The position numbers and the translations under genes were made by a program. This document shows positions 1 through 7,851 of a stretch of 34,335 bases of DNA, piece by piece. Each line of letters begins with the position of its first letter. Position 1 is the first letter of the stretch. The notes under the pieces were generated by a model, which was not told the DNA's origin, ran no database searches, and saw only the letters and a program-made list of their open reading frames with translations. This DNA is from an uncultured Actinomycetes bacterium (GTDB lineage: Bacteria; Actinomycetota; Acidimicrobiia; Acidimicrobiales; Microtrichaceae), in contig CAIYGQ010000025.1 of assembly GCA_903925745.1 (NCBI GenBank), forward strand, positions 1 to 34,335, given 5' to 3'.

Positions 1-192
1 AGGTTGAGGGGTGTGCCGGTGGGTGTGCCGGTGGGTGGTGGGAGGTTGAGGGGTGTGCCGGTGGGTGTGCCGGTGGGTGTGCCGGTGGGTGGTGGGAGGT
101 TGAGGGGTGTGCCGGTGGGTGTGCCGGTGGGTGGTGGGAGGTTGAGGGGTGTGCCGGTGGGTGTGCCGGTGGGTGGTGGGAGGTTGAGGGGT
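1..192. repeat. 42-bp in-frame tandem repeats with 12-bp internal repeat
   Basis: Units run 1-42, 43-96, 97-138 and 139-180, with a partial unit at 181-192. Three full units are 42 bp. The second is 54 bp because it carries one extra copy of the internal 12-bp motif GTGCCGGTGGGT. Both periods are multiples of three, so on the minus strand the array stays in frame and encodes LNLPPPTG(TPTG)nTP-type repeats. The units appear identical apart from the 12-bp insertion, which suggests recent expansion or homogenisation. The array continues beyond the window, so its copy number is unknown. Confidence 0.95.
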
Positions 193-611
193 GAGCTCAT
201 GGCGTCCGGATGGACGCCGACGGGGTCGGCGGTGATACCCGTCGCCGGTGCGACGTGATGCATCGCCGGTCCAGCCCCGAGCACCTGCTGGAGTCCGGCC
301 AGGACATTGGGCAGCACCGACCCGTGTACCCGCACCCGAACACTGCGGTGATCCTCCTCGAGCGTGGCCACCCACTGCTCGGTCGTGCGTACGAACACCA
401 GCAGGATGATGCCGACGAGCACCGGGATCAGGATGATGCCCACCACCAAGGCCCAGGTCGGCCGGTACACGCGTTGGAACTGGAACTGGTTGGCGCCGAC
501 CTTCACGGCCTTGTACTCGTTGGCGGCGATGCCCAGCAGTCGATCGGTCGCCTCTCCGGCGCCCAGGGCGCCGCAGCCGATCGTCAGGTCGACGGCCCTA
601 CCGGCGGCCAT
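1..611 (-). CDS. Membrane protein with Pro/Thr-rich tandem-repeat tail (3' end outside window)
   Basis: Last visible gene of the minus-strand signalling run; its 3' end lies beyond the left edge. The start is ATG at 611, or GTG at 623 four codons earlier in frame. About 55 N-terminal residues (MAAGRAVDLTIGCG...) lead into a hydrophobic stretch at roughly residues 56-75 (WALVVGIILIPVLVGIILLV), so a single-pass membrane anchor is likely. About 60 polar residues follow, then a repetitive tail of a 14-residue unit (LNLPPPTGTPTGTP) encoded by the 42-bp repeats. The start lies about 50 bp after the FHA/winged-helix gene, consistent with cotranscription. I do not recognise the family. The neighbours suggest a membrane component or substrate of the kinase/FHA system, which is inference only. 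Confidence 0.75.
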   Translation of the reverse strand, partial: MAAGRAVDLTIGCGALGAGEATDRLLGIAANEYKAVKVGANQFQFQRVYRPTWALVVGIILIPVLVGIILLVFVRTTEQWVATLEEDHRSVRVRVHGSVLPNVLAGLQQVLGAGPAMHHVAPATGITADPVGVHPDAMSSPLNLPPPTGTPTGTPLNLPPPTGTPTGTPLNLPPPTGTPTGTPTGTPLNLPPPTGTPTGTPLN

Positions 612-664
612 GGTGAGCCCCACTCCGGTTGCTGGCCCGGCCCCGGTGACTGGTCAGGGCGGCG

Positions 665-1375
665 TCAGGTCGCACGGTCGACCTCCAGGAGTTCCAGGTC
701 CTCTCGGGTCACGATCCGTGCGGCGAGCGCGTACTCGACGAGACGGGTACGCCGGTTGGACGCCAGGGCCCCAGCCCCGCCGTGGAGTCCTCGGACCCCG
801 ACCTTGGTCAGTTTCTGGCACACGTTGTCCAGCTTGCGGTTGAACTTGGTGATGGTCCAGCCGAGTCGCCCGGCGGCCTCGGCCGACGCCGGGATCGACC
901 CGGCTCCGATGCCGTCGCCCAGCAGCAGTGGCTCGGCCAGCGCCAGGATCAGTCGGAGTTGGTCGGGGGTGAAGGCCATGGGCCCGATCGTGGTGTCCCC
1001 GTGCGGATCCGACTGGAGCGGACTCGACTCGAAGGTCGGCTGATCGAGTTCGAGGGCCAGTTCGTAGGTGGTGGGGCCGGCGGTGAACCTCACGACCGTC
1101 TCGGCGAAGACGACCGGGATCTGGCCGCCCGGTGCCAGCCACGACTGCATCGACCCGCCCGAGTCCGAAACGGTGGCGGTGAGCTGGGCACCCACGTTCC
1201 GCAGCCACCAGAGTCCGTCCCGGTGGTCGACGACCAGGAAGCGGCGGTGGAGGTACGGGTTGTCGTCCACGACGACATCGCCCTCCCTGCCGATCGTGAA
1301 CGACGACGACGGATCCACATCGTGCCGCTCTCCGCAGAAGTCCACGGTGAGCCGCGGGGTCCGGGCCGTCGCCAT
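665..1375 (-). CDS. FHA-domain protein with C-terminal winged-helix-like domain
   Basis: 236 residues. The ATG at 1375 overlaps the kinase stop as TGATG; a GTG two codons upstream (1381) is an alternative. Residues about 9-105 form an FHA-type phosphothreonine reader: the IGRE turn (28-31) and the PYLHRRF segment (40-46) match the GR and SxxH-like positions, although the usual Ser is replaced. Residues about 130-236 are helical, with conserved-looking text (LGWTITKFNRKLDNVCQKL, GVRGLHGG, RLVEYALAARIVTREDL) that reads like a winged-helix/HTH domain. It probably links phosphorylation by the adjacent kinase to a protein or DNA target. The FHA call is firm; the HTH role is inferred. Confidence 0.85.
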   Translation of the reverse strand: MATARTPRLTVDFCGERHDVDPSSSFTIGREGDVVVDDNPYLHRRFLVVDHRDGLWWLRNVGAQLTATVSDSGGSMQSWLAPGGQIPVVFAETVVRFTAGPTTYELALELDQPTFESSPLQSDPHGDTTIGPMAFTPDQLRLILALAEPLLLGDGIGAGSIPASAEAAGRLGWTITKFNRKLDNVCQKLTKVGVRGLHGGAGALASNRRTRLVEYALAARIVTREDLELLEVDRAT

Positions 1376-2955
1376 CAGCACAACCCCCGGGCCTTGACCG
1401 CCTCGCCGACGGGCTCTCCGGCGCGGACCGGCTGGACGAAGAACTCCGAGGGTTGGTCGGGTTGGTCGACCTCGAACTGCTGGAGTTCCGCGTCGGTCCC
1501 CGCGGGCTGCTTGCTCGACTGGTCGGTGATCTCGACGGTGTCCCCGGGGACGTGGTCATCGGTGATCACCCAGGTCACGAGACAGCGACCGTCCGTCCCC
1601 GTCGGCGCCACGGCGACGTCCCCGACCACCTGGATCGGCCCGGAGTCACGCAGCAACATGAAGCCGACGCCGGCGACGGCAGCGACGAGCGCCACCGCCA
1701 GCACGGCCACCAGGATCCAGGCGCGGCGGCGGCCGCCACCCGGCAGCGCAATCGTGGCCGGCTGCGCCGCGATGTACGTGCCCGCCGCCGGGTCGCCCGT
1801 GTCGTGGACGCCACCGACCCGTGGTTGGATCGGCGCGCTGCCGTCGCTGGCAGGTGCGGTCGGCACGTACGGGGTCTGGTGGATGATGCCGCTCGGACCA
1901 GCGCCGTTCGCGCCGGATGGTGCTCGCATCCCCGACGGAGGCCTGACGAAGGTTCGGCTGAAGGTGTGCTGGGCCCGGAGGTTGGTGGTGGACCCCGAGC
2001 CCTGCGCGTCGATCACCGTCGGCTGCTTGACCCGGGTGGCTCCGGCGTCAGGATCGATCGGCGTCCCCGGGTCGTCGGTCGGTCCGACGTCGCTCACCTC
2101 GAACTCCGTCATCGAGAACCGTTGCTCGACCTCGATGGCCTGGAGCTCCCGGGCGAACGCCGCAGCCGAGGCGGGACGGTGTGACGGATCCTTTGCCATG
2201 GCCAGGGCGAGGAGTCGTTGCAGCGAACCCGGCACGTCCGGGCGGTCAACCGCCGGTACCGGCAGTTGCTGGATCCGACCGATCAGGTCGATCGCCCGGT
2301 TCTGCCCGCCGACGACCTCGAACGGCGAGCGTCCGGCGAGCAGGGTGTGGAGCGTCGCGGCCAGCGAGTAGACGTCGGAGCGTTCGTCGCCGACCCCGTC
2401 CCCCACGACCACCTCGGGGGGCGACCACGGAATCGACATCCCCTCGGCCTCGTCCGCCCGGTGGTCCTTGGCGGCGGCGATGCCGAAGTCCGTCAGTCCG
2501 GGTCGGCCGTACTCGCTCGTCAGGATGTTCGCAGGCTTGATGTCGCGGTGGAGGATCCGGATCCGGTGGGCGGTCTCCACCGCCGAGGCGATCTGCACCC
2601 CGACGCGCAGCACGTCGGCCACCTGGAACCGTTCCGTCCGGGATCGCGTCGAGAAGTTCGGCCGCGGGTAGTACTCCATGACCATGTACGGGTACCCCTC
2701 GGGTGACACGTCCGCCCGGAGGATGCTCACGATGAACGGATGGTTGGAGACGCTCGCCATGGCGTTGGCCTCATCGGTGAACCGCCGTCGCTGTTCGTTG
2801 CCCACGGAGTCGCCGACGAGGAACTTGATGGCGACGCGCCGGCGAGGGAACTCCTGCTCGTACAGGAACACGTCCGCGAACCCGCCCGAGCCGAGCAGTT
2901 CGACGTGCTCGTAGCCGTCGAGGACCGGAGGTTCGATGGTCGCCCGGGTGCTCAC
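1375..2955 (-). CDS. PknB-like receptor Ser/Thr protein kinase
   Basis: 526 residues with a GTG start overlapping the upstream stop (GTGA). The kinase domain spans about 13-275: glycine loop GSGGFADVF (22-30), VAIK lysine K44, catalytic HRD with D138 followed by IKPAN, DFG at 156-158, and SPPE in the P+1 region. All catalytic residues are present, so it should be active. A Pro/Thr-rich linker of about 135 residues leads to one transmembrane helix (about 412-434) and an extracellular domain of about 90 residues with two Cys and no PASTA repeats. It probably senses an envelope signal and phosphorylates the FHA proteins encoded on either side. It lies between two FHA genes and is translationally coupled to both. 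Confidence 0.95.
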   Translation of the reverse strand: MSTRATIEPPVLDGYEHVELLGSGGFADVFLYEQEFPRRRVAIKFLVGDSVGNEQRRRFTDEANAMASVSNHPFIVSILRADVSPEGYPYMVMEYYPRPNFSTRSRTERFQVADVLRVGVQIASAVETAHRIRILHRDIKPANILTSEYGRPGLTDFGIAAAKDHRADEAEGMSIPWSPPEVVVGDGVGDERSDVYSLAATLHTLLAGRSPFEVVGGQNRAIDLIGRIQQLPVPAVDRPDVPGSLQRLLALAMAKDPSHRPASAAAFARELQAIEVEQRFSMTEFEVSDVGPTDDPGTPIDPDAGATRVKQPTVIDAQGSGSTTNLRAQHTFSRTFVRPPSGMRAPSGANGAGPSGIIHQTPYVPTAPASDGSAPIQPRVGGVHDTGDPAAGTYIAAQPATIALPGGGRRRAWILVAVLAVALVAAVAGVGFMLLRDSGPIQVVGDVAVAPTGTDGRCLVTWVITDDHVPGDTVEITDQSSKQPAGTDAELQQFEVDQPDQPSEFFVQPVRAGEPVGEAVKARGLC

Positions 2956-4598
2956 GTGCTGACCTCGTAGACGAACTCGACCTCGTCGGCCAGGTTGACC
3001 GAGCCACCGACCGGGAGTGGGAACGGCTCTCCGGCGCGCAGACGCTGCGGCTGGCGACCGGGGATGGTGATCACGGTCCCGTTCGTCGATCCCCGATCCA
3101 CGACGAGCACCTGCCAGCCTTCGACACGGACCTCCACGTGGGTGCGGGAGATGTCGTGGCGGGGGCTCGGCACCTCCACGAGCTCGACCGGGCCCGAATG
3201 GCCGCCAGCCGGTTTCGGGGACCGGCCGATGAGGATGGTCCCGGTGACCGGTACGTTGCGGCCGCTGGAGAAACGGAAGGTACCGAGCTCGATCTGGTCG
3301 ACGCGGAACGTCTCACCGTCGACCGGTCGGCCACACACGCGGCAGGCCGTCGCCTGGGGTGGATTGAGGTGGCCGCCCTGGCACTGGCGGGTGACGTGCT
3401 CGCCATCGGCGCTGGCGGTTGCGGGAGGGGGTGGGGGGGTGCCGGAAGGTGCGACCGGATCCGACTCCCGGAGACGACGGAGTTCCGACACCGTGATGGT
3501 CAGTCCGTCGTGGTCGATCGGATCCCGCTGGTGGCGCTCCGCGGGACCGGCTGGGACGTCCGCTCCGATCCCGGTCGGCGTGTCCGTGCGGACCGCAGCG
3601 CCCTCCACCGACTTCACGATGGTGGATCCGAAGAGGTGGTCGTAGCTCCCGTCGTCATCCGGGTCCGCCGGACCATCGGCCGGGGTGTGGACGTCGGTCA
3701 CCGGCGTTCCGGGTGGAGGCGGGGGAGAGGGCGGGGGAGCGAAGGGAGGGGGGCTGGGTGGCTCGAGGACCTGCACGTCGTCGTCCCCGGAGGCCGCGCC
3801 CGGTTCGTTCCCCGGATCCGTCGGCGGGACGAGGGTGTGTCCGTCGTCGGGGTCGCCACCGGGTTCCGAGCCCGGGTCGAAACCGGTCGGATCGGACCCC
3901 GGCGGGACGTCCGAGATCGGAGATGCGGGCGGCGGTGGTGGTGGGAACGCCGCAGGCCCTGGCTCCGGGAGCGAGGACGCCGCCGCGTCCACCTCCGACT
4001 GGTCAGCGCGGCTGTCCGACGGGTCGTCCGACGGCTCGACCGACGGCTCGACCGACGGCTCGTCCGGTGGCTGGTCCGCCCTCCCGGTCGGCGAACCGCT
4101 CGCCGGGGTCGCAGCATTCGGGGCCGGTGGACCGCAGGTGATCGATCCGGCTGCGACGACACCTCCGACTGTCCAGAATCCCTCCACTTCGCCCGATCGG
4201 CCCTCCGGCGGGAGGCGGAGCGTGACGGCCGTGGCGTCGGTGAGCACGTGCTCGGTCCAGGTCAGGACCCCGGCGCTGTCGACCAGGGCGGGAGCCTCGT
4301 CCGGGACGTCGATGACCTCGGCCACCATGCCACCACGGAGCAGCAGTCGGCAGGTGCCCGAGTCCCAGGCGACGACTCCGAGCGGCGGCAGCACGTCGAA
4401 TCCCTGTCGTCCGAGCTGCTCGAGGACCGTCCCCGGGGTGGCGCCGGCCTGCTGCGGGCCCGGGTACCGACCGAACCCCAGCTCGGCGAGGAGTTCGACG
4501 GTCGGGTGCGACCGGTCGGCGAGGACCAGTGCCGTCCAGTTGATGGTCACGACGGCGATACCTGCGCCGGGTGAGAACGAACCCTCAGGACGGGTCAT
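2952..4598 (-). CDS. Zinc-ribbon plus FHA-domain protein with long Pro-rich linker
   Basis: 548 residues; the ATG at 4598 overlaps the PP2C gene by 14 bp. The first ~155 residues form a globular domain I do not recognise. Residues about 155-400 are low-complexity Pro/Asp/Ser with PPPPP runs. A short zinc-ribbon-like knuckle (CQGGHLNPPQATACRVCG, about 406-423) precedes a clear C-terminal FHA domain (about 440-548) with IGRS, SRTH (484-487) and GSTNG (503-507), i.e. intact phosphothreonine-binding signatures. It is probably a cytoplasmic adaptor or effector bound after phosphorylation by the neighbouring kinases. The layout recalls actinobacterial FhaA/GarA-type substrates, but the zinc knuckle and N-terminal domain differ. 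Confidence 0.9.
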   Translation of the reverse strand: MTRPEGSFSPGAGIAVVTINWTALVLADRSHPTVELLAELGFGRYPGPQQAGATPGTVLEQLGRQGFDVLPPLGVVAWDSGTCRLLLRGGMVAEVIDVPDEAPALVDSAGVLTWTEHVLTDATAVTLRLPPEGRSGEVEGFWTVGGVVAAGSITCGPPAPNAATPASGSPTGRADQPPDEPSVEPSVEPSDDPSDSRADQSEVDAAASSLPEPGPAAFPPPPPPASPISDVPPGSDPTGFDPGSEPGGDPDDGHTLVPPTDPGNEPGAASGDDDVQVLEPPSPPPFAPPPSPPPPPGTPVTDVHTPADGPADPDDDGSYDHLFGSTIVKSVEGAAVRTDTPTGIGADVPAGPAERHQRDPIDHDGLTITVSELRRLRESDPVAPSGTPPPPPATASADGEHVTRQCQGGHLNPPQATACRVCGRPVDGETFRVDQIELGTFRFSSGRNVPVTGTILIGRSPKPAGGHSGPVELVEVPSPRHDISRTHVEVRVEGWQVLVVDRGSTNGTVITIPGRQPQRLRAGEPFPLPVGGSVNLADEVEFVYEVST

Positions 4599-5631
4599 CG
4601 TCGGAACCTCCTCGATCCTCCGTCGGCCCGCTGGCGAGTTCGGTCGGCATCGCCTCGATCAGGGTCGGTGCCGGATCGGTTCTCCCGTCCGCGTCGTTGT
4701 GTCCGCTCGACTCCTCGATCCGGAGCACGGCCGGGAGCTCGTCGATCAGCCGCGGTGGCGCTTCGTCTCGGGCCGGGGCGCCGGCCGGGACCTCGGCGGG
4801 CACGAATCGGATCATGGACGAATCGGTCTCGACCCCTTCGTGGACCCGGTTGCGGGTTTCGGTCGTGACGTCGATGGTCTCGCCGACAGCGGTGACCTGG
4901 AGGACGACGACGGTGACGTTGTCCCGCCCGCCGTGGTCGAGGGCGAGTTCGACGAGCCGGTCGGCCGTCTCGGCCGGGTCCCGTGACTCACCGAGCAGGG
5001 AGGCGATCCGGCCGTCATCGACCTCTCCGGTCAGCCCGTCGCTGCAGATGACGAACCACTCATCGCAGCGGATCGGACGGATCCAGTAGTCGGCGTCGAC
5101 GTCGGGTTCGGCTCCCAGTGCCCGGGTGATGACGTTGCGTTGGTGGTGGGTCCTCGCCTCGGACGGATCGAGCTGGCCGCTGTCGACCAGTTCCTGCACG
5201 TAGGAGTGGTCCTTGGAGACCTGCAGCAGCTCACCGGCGAACCAGCTGTAGATCCTCGAGTCCCCGACGTTGAAGGCCAGCCAGGCCGGGACGCCCGAGT
5301 AGTCAGCGATCGCCAGCCCGGCCACCGTGGTGCCCATGGTGTGGCCGCCCTCGCCGGCGGCGAAGAGATCCGAGTTCACCGATCGGATCTCGGCCGAGAG
5401 CAGGTCGATCGAGGCGGGCCGGTCCTCGGCGTGCTCGGCCAGCACGCCCAGTCGCGAGGTGGTCAGTCCGCTGGCCACCTCGCCAGCCTCGTGTCCTCCC
5501 ATCCCGTCGGCCACCATGAACAGCGGTGGCCGGGCGAGCACGGCGTCCTCGTTGAGCGACCGGACCCGCCCGACGTCGGTGCGCGCCGCCCAACGCACCG
5601 TCGTCGCCTCGATCACGGCCTGCTCCGTCAC
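4585..5631 (-). CDS. PP2C-family Ser/Thr protein phosphatase
   Basis: 348 residues from GTG 5631, chosen because GGAG lies 6 nt upstream and the PP2C fold begins about 14 residues later; in-frame ATGs at 5676 and 5688 are alternatives. PP2C signatures appear in order: TDVGRVRSLNEDAV, VADGMGGHEAGEVAS, GTTVAGL, NVGDSRIY, ITRALG, ICSDGLTGEV, GGRDNVTVVVL. The metal-binding aspartates are intact, so it should be an active Mn/Mg-dependent phosphatase. It resembles PstP but has no membrane segment; instead it has an acidic, Pro-rich tail of about 100 residues. It is the expected antagonist of the kinases in this run. Its 3' end overlaps the FHA gene by 14 bp. Confidence 0.95.
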   Translation of the reverse strand: MTEQAVIEATTVRWAARTDVGRVRSLNEDAVLARPPLFMVADGMGGHEAGEVASGLTTSRLGVLAEHAEDRPASIDLLSAEIRSVNSDLFAAGEGGHTMGTTVAGLAIADYSGVPAWLAFNVGDSRIYSWFAGELLQVSKDHSYVQELVDSGQLDPSEARTHHQRNVITRALGAEPDVDADYWIRPIRCDEWFVICSDGLTGEVDDGRIASLLGESRDPAETADRLVELALDHGGRDNVTVVVLQVTAVGETIDVTTETRNRVHEGVETDSSMIRFVPAEVPAGAPARDEAPPRLIDELPAVLRIEESSGHNDADGRTDPAPTLIEAMPTELASGPTEDRGGSDDDPS

Positions 5632-5666
5632 AGCTCGCTCCGCCTCCTCGCCGGCGCACCAAAGGG

Positions 5667-5699
5667 CCCGTCCCATGTCGAGTCCCATCGTGGGACGGG
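5667..5699 (-). other. Hairpin in the leader of the PP2C gene
   Basis: A perfect 9-bp inverted repeat (CCCGTCCCA at 5667-5675, TGGGACGGG at 5691-5699) with a 15-nt loop lies in the 124-bp gap between the two phosphatase genes. Both alternative upstream ATGs (5676, 5688) fall inside it, and GTG 5631 is about 36 nt beyond it. It could be an attenuator, an mRNA-processing site or a weak terminator separating upstream and downstream halves of the operon. No T-tract follows. Confidence 0.4.
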
Positions 5700-5755
5700 G
5701 CGCCGGGTTCGGGCCATGGGGAGGACTTCCCGTCCCCTCGACCACACGAGGGGGG

Positions 5756-6982
5756 TCATCGGAGCGCTGCCGGATCGATGGCCGGCTGCAGGGCCGAGAC
5801 CCGGACCAAGGTGACATCGTCATCGACCAGGGTGCCGTCCGACCTGCCCGCCGATACGAGGGCCTCCAATTCGGTGCCCGTCGCGCCCAGCAGCCACGTC
5901 CACGGCGCCCGGCCCTCGGCCTCACTGCGCAGCGCCCACTGCGCGAGCGCGTCGGTCATCACCAGGAGCGAGTCGCCCGGCTCGGCGGTCCCCTCCGTGA
6001 ACCGGAGCGCTGGAAGCTCGGCCACGTCGAGGGTCGCCGTGGTCGGCAGCAGCTCGGGCGTTGCATCGAAGGTGTCCGCGCCCTCGATGGGGAACGATCG
6101 GATGAGCGCAACGCCACCGTCCTGTGGGTTCGATCGGACCTGGGCCACGATGGTGTCCCCGATGGCGATCGCCGACCAACGGAACCCCGACCCGGTCGGG
6201 ACCAGTCGGAGACCGAGGATCGTCGCCGACGACCCACGGTCGGTCGATGCCTGGTTCCACCACTCCTCGGTGCCTCGTTCCCCGGTCGCGTCGGACGCAA
6301 TCTGCCCCCAACGCTCCGACATCCGGACGGTCCACTCATGGAGGGAGTCCAACGTGGGGGCCGGCGGTTGTTCGACGAAACCTGCGACCAGGATCCTCGC
6401 CCAGGCCCGCGACATGAATGCGCTCGACGCGCCGTCGCTCACGGCGACGACCAGGCCGGAATCGTCCGCGTCGACGGCGTCCTCGCAGGTGGAGAGGTCA
6501 CTCGTGGACTTCGGGATCTGCACCGCTGTGATCTCGGTGGACGCCGACAGCCGGGACCGCTCCAGTATCCGGTCGCTGCGTGGGTCACCAGCAGCGTGCG
6601 GCACCGACGGTGCGACGACCCGGGGTCGCTGCTGGGTCACCTCCTCGGCAGGAACGGCGAACTGCGCAGGCGCGGCCGGCAGCGGGGGCACGGGGGGTGT
6701 TGCGGGGGGTGCCACCGGCGTGTCGTCGACAGCGGACGCCGTCCTGTGTCGAGTTCGCCCGCCGGCTGACGACGTCGCTGGTTGGGCAGCTCGGCGTCGG
6801 CGCCACTCGAGTGCGAGCTCGACCACAGCAGGCGCAGCCACCGCCAGCATCAGCAGCCACCAGAACACCTTGACCTGGCCTGCGCCGACCAGGACGACCG
6901 CAGCAAGTGCGAGCGCAGTGACCGCCACGATCGGCCCGAGCAGTCGCAACTGCTCGTCGTCAGTCGCCGTCTCGACGCTCAC
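5756..6982 (-). CDS. Membrane-anchored divergent PP2C-like phosphatase
   Basis: 408 residues; the GTG start overlaps the vWA stop (GTGA). Two transmembrane helices (about 14-58) precede a Pro/Ala-rich linker and a PP2C-like domain (about 150-400). Recognisable motifs are EDAVDADDSGLVVAVSDGAS, GSSATILGL, IAIGDT and DDDVTLVRV. The first two supply metal-binding acids, but the canonical DGMGGH box is replaced by SDGASSAFMSRAWA. That variant is typical of the YegK-like PP2C branch paired with vWA proteins and YegI-like kinases. It is probably the phosphatase partner of the vWA and dual-kinase genes just upstream. Whether it is catalytic or only a phospho-sensor cannot be told from sequence. Confidence 0.85.
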   Translation of the reverse strand: MSVETATDDEQLRLLGPIVAVTALALAAVVLVGAGQVKVFWWLLMLAVAAPAVVELALEWRRRRAAQPATSSAGGRTRHRTASAVDDTPVAPPATPPVPPLPAAPAQFAVPAEEVTQQRPRVVAPSVPHAAGDPRSDRILERSRLSASTEITAVQIPKSTSDLSTCEDAVDADDSGLVVAVSDGASSAFMSRAWARILVAGFVEQPPAPTLDSLHEWTVRMSERWGQIASDATGERGTEEWWNQASTDRGSSATILGLRLVPTGSGFRWSAIAIGDTIVAQVRSNPQDGGVALIRSFPIEGADTFDATPELLPTTATLDVAELPALRFTEGTAEPGDSLLVMTDALAQWALRSEAEGRAPWTWLLGATGTELEALVSAGRSDGTLVDDDVTLVRVSALQPAIDPAALR

Positions 6983-7851
6983 CTGAGTGTCCGTCCGACC
7001 GCCGTGCCGACATTCAGGAAGGTGACCACCGCCCGGAGGTCGGCGTTGAAGCCGAAGCCCCGGGCCCCCGGTGCGACCTCGAATCCCTGCGAACGGGCGG
7101 CATCCAGCATGAATCCTGGGAGTGGACTCGACATGTGGAAGAGCGCCTGTGCGTGCACGTTGGGGAGCGCTCCCGGGTCGTTGGGGAACAGCACGGGCCG
7201 GGCGATCACCTCGCTCAGGCCGAGGTTGAACACGAGCGCGGCGCCGTCGCTCGAGCGCAGGTTCCGCAGTCGCTCCGCCAGGCCTGCCGGGTCACCGTCG
7301 GTGGACTCGCCGTCGGTGATGTTGATGACGATCGGCGGGAACGACTCGGGATACGAGTCGATCCAGGACTTGGCGATCAGGCCGGCCCGATCGAATGCTG
7401 CCATCATCGGAGTGCCGCCCCCAGCCACGGGCTCGATCCAGATCGGCGTGGCCACCTCGCCCCTGCCGCTGCCGGTCTGCTTGCGCTCGACGCGGAGCGG
7501 ATGCTTCGCCAGGTCCGGCGTCCACACGATGTCGTGCTCGTCCAGCGGTGGGCCGAGCGCCGTCGAGACAATCGGGGTGCCCTGTCGATCGGTCTGGTAG
7601 CCGACAACCGCCACCGCGAAGTACGGGCGGGGACCCTCCTGGGGTGACTTCACGGATCGCAGCACGATCTCGTAGAGCAGGCCATTCAGCGTCTCGGCGA
7701 GTGCCACGTGCTTCGGACGTTGGGCGTCGCCGCCCAGCGGATCGCGCATGGAGTCGGACTGGTCGAGGAGGAAGATCAGGCAGGCCGGGTGCTCTCGGTC
7801 GACCCGACTGCTGTACTCGGCCGGCCGGACTCGTGTGTCGTCGTCACTCAC
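6979..7851 (-). CDS. von Willebrand factor A (MIDAS) protein, TerY/YegL-like
   Basis: 290 residues from GTG 7851, which has a strong GGAGGT ribosome site four bases upstream and overlaps the preceding gene by 8 bp. A vWA domain fills the protein: DQSDS at 30-34 is the DxSxS metal-ion site, GGGTPM supplies the MIDAS Thr, and ITDGESTDGD supplies the Asp, so metal coordination looks intact. It has no signal peptide or membrane segment, so it is probably cytoplasmic. Its place between a YegI-like kinase and a YegK-like PP2C matches the TerY-P/YegIKL arrangement. A scaffold or protein-complex switch is the likely role; the binding partner is unknown. Confidence 0.9.
   Translation of the reverse strand: MSDDDTRVRPAEYSSRVDREHPACLIFLLDQSDSMRDPLGGDAQRPKHVALAETLNGLLYEIVLRSVKSPQEGPRPYFAVAVVGYQTDRQGTPIVSTALGPPLDEHDIVWTPDLAKHPLRVERKQTGSGRGEVATPIWIEPVAGGGTPMMAAFDRAGLIAKSWIDSYPESFPPIVINITDGESTDGDPAGLAERLRNLRSSDGAALVFNLGLSEVIARPVLFPNDPGALPNVHAQALFHMSSPLPGFMLDAARSQGFEVAPGARGFGFNADLRAVVTFLNVGTAVGRTLR

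Noticed and set aside
1-192. CRISPR array or satellite
   Set aside because: No spacers; units are contiguous and in frame with a protein gene.
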